The notes under the pieces were generated by a model. The model was not told the origin of the DNA. It ran no database searches and saw only the letters and a list, made by a program, of their open reading frames with translations. The position numbers and the translations under genes were made by a program. From Botryotinia globosa (lineage: Eukaryota; Ascomycota; Leotiomycetes; Helotiales; Sclerotiniaceae), in assembly GCA_014898425.1 (NCBI GenBank), contig RCSZ01000002.1, positions 1,984,001 to 2,048,000 on the forward strand: DNA of 64,000 bases. Direction: 5' to 3'. Positions 56,988 to 64,000 of this stretch are shown piece after piece. Position 1 is the stretch's first letter. Every line of letters starts with the position of its first letter.

Positions 56988-58304
56988 TCATTCTCTCTCG
57001 GCGCAGACTTCAGTAAACTCTAATTGACACAAATCTCGGTATCTCGAATTTCCCTCCGCAGTAAAGTGAAAGGAATTGGCCGGATAATTAGCCGGGTTCA
57101 CCGGTCGATTCGCTTGAATTGCGGTGACGATGTTGCTCTTCCAGGTGATAGAGGTTTCACCGGAAGCAAATCGGTCGCTGACCCATCCCTCTCCAAGATA
57201 TGGGCCTAGGCCTTTCATCTTATGAAACTTGCGTACACGATGGTGATGGTCGCTAGGAAACTTGGCGCTGTAGCGCACCTCATCAGATAATGCTTCATCC
57301 GTTAGAATCTCGATTTGTCTCGTGCGGCAGCACTCATTCTGAATCACACGCTGAAAGTGGTGATGTCCGGTCCAGACAATGGCGAGTTGCTGTAGTTTGG
57401 GCATTGCCGCCAAAACTTGGCAGTACTGCCAATTGTTGCGATCATTATCAAACCACTTCTCTGCCAATAAGTAGTCTACAGCAAGCTTTTGAATTTGATC
57501 ACCAGCTGTGGAGAAAAACAGGTCCTTCAAGAATTGGTAACCTAAGTCTTCGCGCCAAGTGCTGTCACCAACCTCTAAAGCATCGCTGTAGATACGAAAA
57601 TGGCTGGAGTTGATGAACACAGTGTCTCGATCGAAGTTGATGTAGCACCCGAAGTTTGTCGTTGCAGCTTCAGGACCAACAAAGTCCAATGGAAGCCCCA
57701 ACAGAGTTTGCCTATCGTCGTACATCTTCTTGTCTCGTTTCCAAGAATTTCCAACGGACAATGGTCTGTAACGTCTCAATCCTCGTTCTCTAGCTACTTG
57801 ACAGACGCTAAGGATTGCTGGATTCCTAGCATCAGTAGACGCATAAACAATCATCCAATTTGCGCAACGCTTGGTGATGTGTACCTCGATAATGCGATCT
57901 TCTTCCATGGAGAAATCCCATATCATACATTGGACTTCAAGGGGGAGTTCTGGAAACTTTTGGAAGTGGCATGGATCTTCAGAAGAGAAGTCAATTTGTG
58001 TTGGATCCTCCAACATCAGTTTATCTTGATTGCGAGATGCGCACTGATTTTCGATGCATTCTAGGCTGTGCTTGCATGACTGTTGCGGGCTGGTTTCAAG
58101 TGTCTCCACCTCTGAAATTGACTTGATATAAGGTGATGCCATGGTTGCTGCGTCAACTGGTTCAAGAATATTGTTGAGTAATAACGGAGATGTCGTATTG
58201 AAATCCAAAGAGACAAGAACTTGTTCGCTGATAGCTGTCGATGGAAGTTTTGCAGTCAATTCATCAAAGGTTTGATGAGATAACTTTAAGGGTGAAACTT
58301 TCAT
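56988..58304 (-). CDS. 2EXR-domain protein, 438 aa
   Basis: A single uninterrupted exon. Residues about 113-235 form the 2EXR domain. It opens with FQKFPELPLEVQCMIWDFSM, then RIIEVH, then AILSVCQVARERGLRRYRPL, and ends at YINFDRDTVFI. The family is highly expanded in Pezizomycotina and has no established biochemical role; an F-box-like beginning (LPxEVxxxIWxF) has been noted. The first 110 residues are poorly conserved and probably disordered. The C-terminal half has short helices and HHH/HH patches. The start is the first ATG (MKVSPLKL) after stops in all frames nearby. The gene looks intact. Confidence 0.9.
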   Translation of the reverse strand: MKVSPLKLSHQTFDELTAKLPSTAISEQVLVSLDFNTTSPLLLNNILEPVDAATMASPYIKSISEVETLETSPQQSCKHSLECIENQCASRNQDKLMLEDPTQIDFSSEDPCHFQKFPELPLEVQCMIWDFSMEEDRIIEVHITKRCANWMIVYASTDARNPAILSVCQVARERGLRRYRPLSVGNSWKRDKKMYDDRQTLLGLPLDFVGPEAATTNFGCYINFDRDTVFINSSHFRIYSDALEVGDSTWREDLGYQFLKDLFFSTAGDQIQKLAVDYLLAEKWFDNDRNNWQYCQVLAAMPKLQQLAIVWTGHHHFQRVIQNECCRTRQIEILTDEALSDEVRYSAKFPSDHHHRVRKFHKMKGLGPYLGEGWVSDRFASGETSITWKSNIVTAIQANRPVNPANYPANSFHFTAEGNSRYRDLCQLEFTEVCAERE

Positions 58305-60232
58305 GGCTCTTGTGTTGATGCCAGTATTTAAAAATGAAATAGCAGTCTTCTTGGTGTAACTCTGTGGATAATACGTCAGGAACGCACAGAGGAAGAGCCT
58401 GTTAGATTGTTCTTACATTTTTTTGGAGAAAAGAAATTGTTGGCTTGGTTTTTAAGTCCGCATGGATCGTAGAGCTTCTTAGCATCTTTGACGCAAGCAA
58501 CGGGGCCAGCCCGTTGTGGAGCTATGGGGATATATTAGTAGGATATTCTGCAGGACATTCAGCTCCAGGGTGGATTCTCTTACCACTCTTGTGGACGACA
58601 TAGTGTCGGAGTTGTTAAAATTATGACTGTATGAAAGATTTGAAAGTGTATAATGATTGGGGGGAGGAAAATTCGAACATAGGAAGTCGGAGCTTAAATA
58701 CCTTTTCAAATCTATGAATGTTGTATCAGGTGGGCAATTCACTTCCTCGCGTTGGGTGTTCACATGTCTTTGTTTTGATCTTTCTCAACCCGAGACTTGA
58801 GTGGTGAATTAGACCGATATCGGTTGTTTCATATTGGATCTATCAAGGTCTTCTTCTTTGACATGTCTGCAGGCTTCCTGTCATACCTACGTCATCCTTA
58901 AGTTTGGTTCTTCATCCTGAGATTTAGTTCTTAATGATTGGTGGACCAATCAAAGGATCCAGTTGATCAAGCTCATGGAACGGATAAAAAGTTCTTCAGT
59001 GAATCATATATTCAATGTTTATGTTTGTACATTTGAGTCAAAGATGACCCATTAATAATGAGTAGATGCAGATATACTTCTACTTCACCTAAACATGAAT
59101 TCTCTTTTCCTCATGGGCGCGCAAACAGTCTTATATCTCATCTCTTTGTAGGTAACAGCTTGAAGTTCTCCTGCACCATACATCATCTCAAACAGTAAGA
59201 CTAATGACATTGTTTCTATACTTTGTATCCTCAAGATTTGCTGTTTCTCAGTCTTCACATCCTCACCATAGGCAACCATGGCTCTCGGGTATTCATCGGT
59301 TGCTGTCTACTAAGCTGACACTGTTGAAATATCTTATTTCTTCATTCACTAGCAAACATCTAGCACAAACACACACACACAAATGCCACACAAATGCCGA
59401 GGAAATAATTTGAATAATCAACTGTTATATACAACGAGTAACTTAATTTTCAGCTCAAAGATCACTCTGACCACCTGCAGTAAAGCATTTTTCATCGGTT
59501 ACTAGTGCACCGGATGTCAAAAATCTGCAATTAAGAGTTCCTCTATTTCCTGTCTCTTGAACATTAAATTCAGATACCAAATGTAAATTGATGATAAGCT
59601 GTAAGATATTCACTCTCCCTTTCATATTCAACCACTCGAGGCACAGGAATCAGATTCAAGTCACAGGAGAAGCAAAAGCCGAAGCCCGAAATAAAAATCA
59701 ACAGTGAATCATCGGAATGAGCAGACTCGGTTATTTATTCATGTGTTTGATCATGTGTTTGGGAAGTCGAGAGAGAGAGAACCTTGATGTCTACTTACCT
59801 AGGTAGGTACTTCACTGTTTTTGCTGGTGGGAAATCGACGCTATCATGACACGTTCCCAACTTCGAGATAGTGATTGGTAGATCTGGAGGGCTTTTTGGT
59901 TGTTGCACACTACCTACACACTACATAGCCTCGCAGAGCTTGGGTTTCATGACCCGCCTCTATCTTTTGTTTGGTTTATGCAATGAATATGATTTGTGAG
60001 ACCATGAACAAAAATTCACATTTTGATGTTGTGAGTTCTTGGAGGCAGTGCTGAAAGTTTAAATGATTCTTTGCATTTTCATGATTTCCGATATTTCAGT
60101 GCTGTGGAATTAACTCCTGTTCAAACCTACCTTTCTATCTCTATCCAGATCTATTCTATTCTATTATCTTTTATTCTAGTCTTTACTCTCTCCACTAGTA
60201 TTCAATATATTTTCTTCTTCCTCTTCACACAT
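58305..60232. other. 1.9-kb spacer, no gene recognised
   Basis: Only short open frames without motifs. A small (CA)n run (ACACACACAC) lies at about 59369-59382 and a GAGAGAGAGA run at about 59770. Confidence 0.45.
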
Positions 60233-62301
60233 CTATTTCTTTCCCCTCCCATAAGCCTCTTTTGGTAAGAACGACACCGCAATAACCAATCCGATCGCGA
60301 CCAATATTTCAAACACCCAGATGAAATACCCCCAGAGGATCTGATGCGTAACGCCATACGCGAAGATGATAGTAAAGAGAGCGGGGACAAATGCACGGGT
60401 ACCACTTGTGACGGCTAGCGCGATGCTGTTGAGGGTACCGAGAGTTTGGGAGGAGGGCGCAATATCATTGAGAGCTAGCTGGCCACATGCTACAGGAGGG
60501 GTGTTGTTAGTTTGGATGGAGAAGATAGGGGGTGTGAGATTGGGGAGATAAGTAGAAGATCTAGAGGTAAAATGATGAATAGGAAAAGGGAAAGACTTAC
60601 TAAACGCCATACTGACACCTACCCCCATCGACATACTTACTGGATACACGACCCAAAACGTCGTTTCCCATCCCATGCGCAACAGGAAGTTTGCAAAAGG
60701 ACAGAATGCGAAGAGGAAAGGCCAGAAGAAAGCGCACGCGCGCAGGATACCAACGGTGCCGATACGTTTGTGTAGGGGAGGGAATACGACGATCATCCAG
60801 AAAGCTTGTGAGAAACCTGCGAGGGCTATGAAGAGAGAAATTCGGAAGGGCGAGAAACCTAGACCGCCGAGGGAGACGGGTGTGAACCAGAAGACAGATA
60901 GTACTGTTTGTGCGGAAAGATTTAGCCGTAGAAAGGGGAAAGAATGGGCGAAGAAGGAAGTGACACGAACCAGATGTGTAAATTGTACTCATTAGATTCA
61001 CATGGCACGAAATGTAAATACATCTCGCTACGCCGGGGAAATTCAGAAGTTCTCTCATGGTCATCCCATAACGCGCTCCTACTTTCTGATATCTTTTTTT
61101 GCCCAATGTCTGCGTCCTGATTAGTGATTTGAGATTTTACCACAGCGTTGATGAACCGCTTACCTCTTTAATATAAAACATAGCAACCAGCGTTGAGCTC
61201 AACGCGAACAATCCCGTGCAAATCGTAGGAAGCGCAAAGGGGAATTCCTCAAAAAACTTTACACCGCCAAAGAGAGACGGATATTGTTTCGCGGGTTCGG
61301 ACATGGCACCGCCTTGAGAATGTTAGTCTTTGCGTCGGATTCTCACATATCTATCTAGATGCTTGGAGTAGGGAGCTTCAATTACCAATCATCGGTCCCG
61401 CCAGAATCCCCAGATTGCCCGCCACGGAAAAATAACTAAAAGCTCTCGCTTGAGTTTTCTTGGTGCTGTTTTCGGAAATCATTGTTCGAATCGTCCTGTT
61501 ATCATTAGATCAGTTCGAGAACTTCCAGACACGATCAGATGAATACAAAAGCCAAAGAAACTCACACAATTGTTCCTGCGAACAGTCCGGCAATGCATCG
61601 AAAGATGATTAGTTGTCCAATACTCCTGCCGAACCCGAAAATACCTGTTGCGAACGAGATACCTAGGAGTGAAGTAATCATGATGGGTTTGCGACCGAAT
61701 TTATCGGAGGCGCGACCCCAATGGACCATGAGGATCATTTCTGTGACGGAGAATAGGGATTCCTGTTTCTGGTCAGATTTTTAATTTTTCTCATAAAACA
61801 TTTAACGTAATGTATGCACGGCGGTCTTCTCTCCTCCTCTTCTCTCCCACTTTGCAGCTTAAGTTCCATTCCATCTCTCCCCATCCCAACTGCCCTTTCA
61901 AAAAAGAACAGAACAGAACAAAACAAGTCAAAAAAACTCACAACCAATCCCGAATAAAACCCCACATCCCCCTTCCCAATATCCCCAATCTCCCACAACA
62001 TCTGATTAAGAAAGGCAAAGACCGAGAAAAACGCCACCGGCTCTACCAATCGAATATAACAGAGTCCCAGAATTTGTCCGAGAGGAAGCGGTGTATCATC
62101 ATCTTCTTCTTCTTCAGCACCATGATCTTCTTCTCCTCCTCCTTCCGCATCTCGACTCGAGTTCTGCGCACCAATTGTCCCCGTCCCAACATCTCGATAA
62201 ACCTGCGATCCCGTGATCAGCGCATCGCGAACCTCTGTAGGTTCGGTGAGAGGCGCGAGGAGGGGTTCGCGTTCATTGATTACGGGGAGGTGCGGAGACA
62301 T
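60233..62301 (-). CDS. major facilitator superfamily transporter (DHA1/ZIFL-like), 504 aa
   Basis: There are seven exons: 62301-61942, 61762-61566, 61495-61386, 61312-61164, 61109-60971, 60903-60601 and 60489-60233. Introns are 179, 70, 73, 54, 67 and 111 bp with GTGAGT, GTAATT, GTAAGC, GTTCGT or GTAAGT donors, and all junctions keep frame. The N-terminal 75 residues are hydrophilic and acidic (GGGEEDHGAEEEEDDD). Twelve helices follow. Motif A is GRASDKFGRKP after helix 2, and motif C is GNLGILAGPMIGG in helix 5. SSQTLGTLNSIAL in the last third is typical of the zinc-induced-facilitator-like group. It should be a proton-coupled exporter or importer at the plasma or vacuolar membrane; the substrate is unknown. 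Confidence 0.95.
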
Positions 62302-63163
62302 GGTTTGCTGTGAGTGGAGGTATGTCTCCTTCTTATCCGCGGTGTGTTTGATTATGAGGATATATATACAGATGTGATTGTTGGATGGATATGAAAGAAA
62401 AGAAAAATGAATTTGGAGATTCGGGTGTGTAATTATTGATTGGATGGAGATGCTAGGACTCCTTGATTAAGTAATACGATGCTTATCTGATCTGAAAGAC
62501 ATGGGATTATTAACCTTAGTGTTGATTTTAGCGCTGATGTACCTATGTGCTTTATACTAGCGCTAATTATTAGTTAGGGGTCTCCAATTACATACATATC
62601 ACACCTTATTCCATCAGTGCCGATCAAAAGTATTACTCATAAATACACTACACTACACTACATTCTATAGCAATTCTTTGCTGGGAAGATTCGAAATGAA
62701 TATTTCTATGAGAAATCGATATTCCTAGCAGAATTTCCATTTCCATTTCCATTTCTATCGAAGGACAAGAAGAGAAAGGAAAAGAAAGCTGGTTCTTTGG
62801 GAGCAACATCAAGTGAAAGAAGGGATGTACAGCAACCATGATATTGTTGTGGAGATCTTCGTGAAGAGTCTCTTATGATGGAGATTTACGATCGACGGTA
62901 TGCTCATCATCTTAGATATGGCTTGAGATTCGATGAATGCTATGCATTTGTAGAATACTAACCGTAGGAATCCAATACCCGTTGGATTCCTAGGTAACTA
63001 GAGGTTTCCCAAGGTGGCAGGTCAATTTTTTTCACGCACAAGTCTATGGAGACCCAATCTTAATTGGTAACACGGATATTTACACAAGCATAGTCTGGGT
63101 CAAAAGTCTTTTGCGTTTTCATTGTATTTGCTTATGCCCAGGCTTTATGTATCAATACTGCAC
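62302..63163. other. intergenic, no gene recognised
   Basis: Promoter of the MFS gene and 3' flank of the phosphoesterase gene. A short TTCCAT repeat lies at about 62735-62755. Confidence 0.4.
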
Positions 63164-64000
63164 TCAAAATGGCCCGTCGCTATCGGGACAAGCGTAACCT
63201 AATGTTGCACTTCCACTTCTCAGATAACAAACCTTTTGCTTCGCGCAAGCCGCTGTGCTACAGCTCTTCGTCATTGCGGAACTTTTCGTCTCCAGGAAAT
63301 TATAAACTTCAACTAAAGTGTTGTTTGCCAACATATCCTCGGTCACCCCATGCCAGAAAGCGCCATCCAAGGGAGCATTAATGGGCCAAGTGGTATTCGG
63401 ATCATATACTTGACGCGTATCATACTCAAGTTCCCATTTTGGTGTTGTCCAGGAGTTGGCGTTGGACATATTGGCGAAGTAGGTTTGAGAATTAACGACT
63501 GAGAAAGTCAAAGCATCGACCTGAAGGTGGACCCATCCAGCGTTGAGCCCGGTAAGAGGGGTGATAGAAGGCCCTATGTATGCAACTTGAATAGGTTTGT
63601 TGTAATCCACCAACTTGGTATTACGAATGATCGATGACGTGTTGCTAGAAATTGTCGAGTTGGGTAGGAAGTCATAATAGATCATGAGCTGATCCTCGTG
63701 TGTATGACCAAAGAATATTCCCGCAATTGTTGATGGAGAGAATCGAGCAACAATACTGTAGAACAAGGCTGTGGGATTTGGAAGCGCATTTGTACCATCA
63801 TATCCCGGAAGAACATGTCCGATGATCCAAACGCGTTGATTGATATCTTCCGATTTTTGAAGCTCGTTGGCAAGGAATGTAAGAGTACCAGAAGTGTCTG
63901 GATTTGTCATGTTGAAGAAGTTGAAGATATTGGCTGTGTACCAAAAATCCGTATTGATAGAAATGATCTTTAAACCTTGAGGTGTGACCGTAGCATATGC
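63164..64000 (-). CDS. acid-sphingomyelinase-like phosphoesterase, C-terminal part (5' end outside window)
   Basis: The frame is open from the window edge (64000, in phase) to a stop at 63164, giving 278 residues of the C-terminal half. Metallophosphoesterase landmarks are ISINTDFWYTANIF (the LNTN-x-YY region), WIIGHVLPGYDG (the GHIPPG block) and FFGHTHEDQ (the GHTH metal ligands). The distal region PSITPLTGLNAGW also matches acid sphingomyelinases. Six or more Cys residues near the end (SCSTAACAKQKVCYL) would form disulfides, and several N-x-S/T sites indicate a secreted or vacuolar glycoprotein. It probably hydrolyses sphingomyelin-like or other phosphodiesters with zinc. The N-terminal saposin-like and first metal-binding parts lie beyond the window. 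Confidence 0.92.
   Translation of the reverse strand, partial: AYATVTPQGLKIISINTDFWYTANIFNFFNMTNPDTSGTLTFLANELQKSEDINQRVWIIGHVLPGYDGTNALPNPTALFYSIVARFSPSTIAGIFFGHTHEDQLMIYYDFLPNSTISSNTSSIIRNTKLVDYNKPIQVAYIGPSITPLTGLNAGWVHLQVDALTFSVVNSQTYFANMSNANSWTTPKWELEYDTRQVYDPNTTWPINAPLDGAFWHGVTEDMLANNTLVEVYNFLETKSSAMTKSCSTAACAKQKVCYLRSGSATLGYACPDSDGPF

Noticed and set aside
61810..62313. 167-codon plus-strand frame
   Set aside because: It is antisense to the first exon and intron of the MFS transporter gene.

Overview
The window reads as chromosomal DNA of a filamentous ascomycete. Genes carry short introns (about 46-130 bp) with GTAAGT/GTATGT/GTTCGT-type donors and CTAAC/CTGAC-like branch sites. Families typical of Pezizomycotina are present: Zn2Cys6 factor, RTA1, 2EXR, DUF3433, DUF7580, Vps62-domain and F-box proteins. 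AT-rich, C-to-T eroded islands resemble RIP-damaged DNA. The overall composition and islands fit a leotiomycete such as Botrytis, Sclerotinia or Monilinia, but that placement is inference. All intron borders below were placed by eye from frame continuity and splice signals.

0-6 kb is a decayed zone. A DUF3433-type membrane protein gene is split by a 1.6 kb AT-rich island. Two short TA-flanked inverted-repeat elements (1600-2098 and 4994-5451) share end sequences, and an F-box gene between them has an in-frame TAG. 6-22 kb holds a four-TM membrane protein, a cutinase-factor-like Zn2Cys6 regulator (minus), a zinc alcohol dehydrogenase (plus), membrane-protein fragments, a second F-box gene, the histone-fold protein MHF1/CENP-S, and a PGA2-like secretory-pathway protein. 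Long repeat-rich spacers separate them. 22-38 kb holds a 951-residue protein with a disordered Arg/Ser/Pro-rich half and three copies of a Cys-pair module, a basic uncharacterised protein, an intact four-exon short-chain dehydrogenase, a 926-residue glycosylated membrane protein, and a Ser-rich protein with an ambiguous 3' end.

38-51 kb contains a gene-poor spacer, a Vps62-domain gene broken by one frameshift and one stop, an RTA1-family protein, and a divergent gene pair. The pair is a C2H2-type multi-finger protein (minus) and a DUF7580 protein with a HeLo-like N-terminus and a kinase-like C-terminal half (plus), 360 bp apart. It resembles the architecture of fungal NLR/allorecognition loci and is the best candidate here for an undescribed system. 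A 415-bp minisatellite of a 9-bp unit and weak remnants of a similar N-terminal domain follow.

51-64 kb holds a Ser/Thr-rich small protein, a paraoxonase/arylesterase-like beta-propeller, a 2EXR protein, a seven-exon MFS transporter, and the C-terminal half of an acid-sphingomyelinase-like phosphoesterase running off the right edge. Nothing suggests one metabolic cluster: neighbouring genes look functionally unrelated apart from the divergent pair. No tRNA, rRNA or CRISPR array was recognised.
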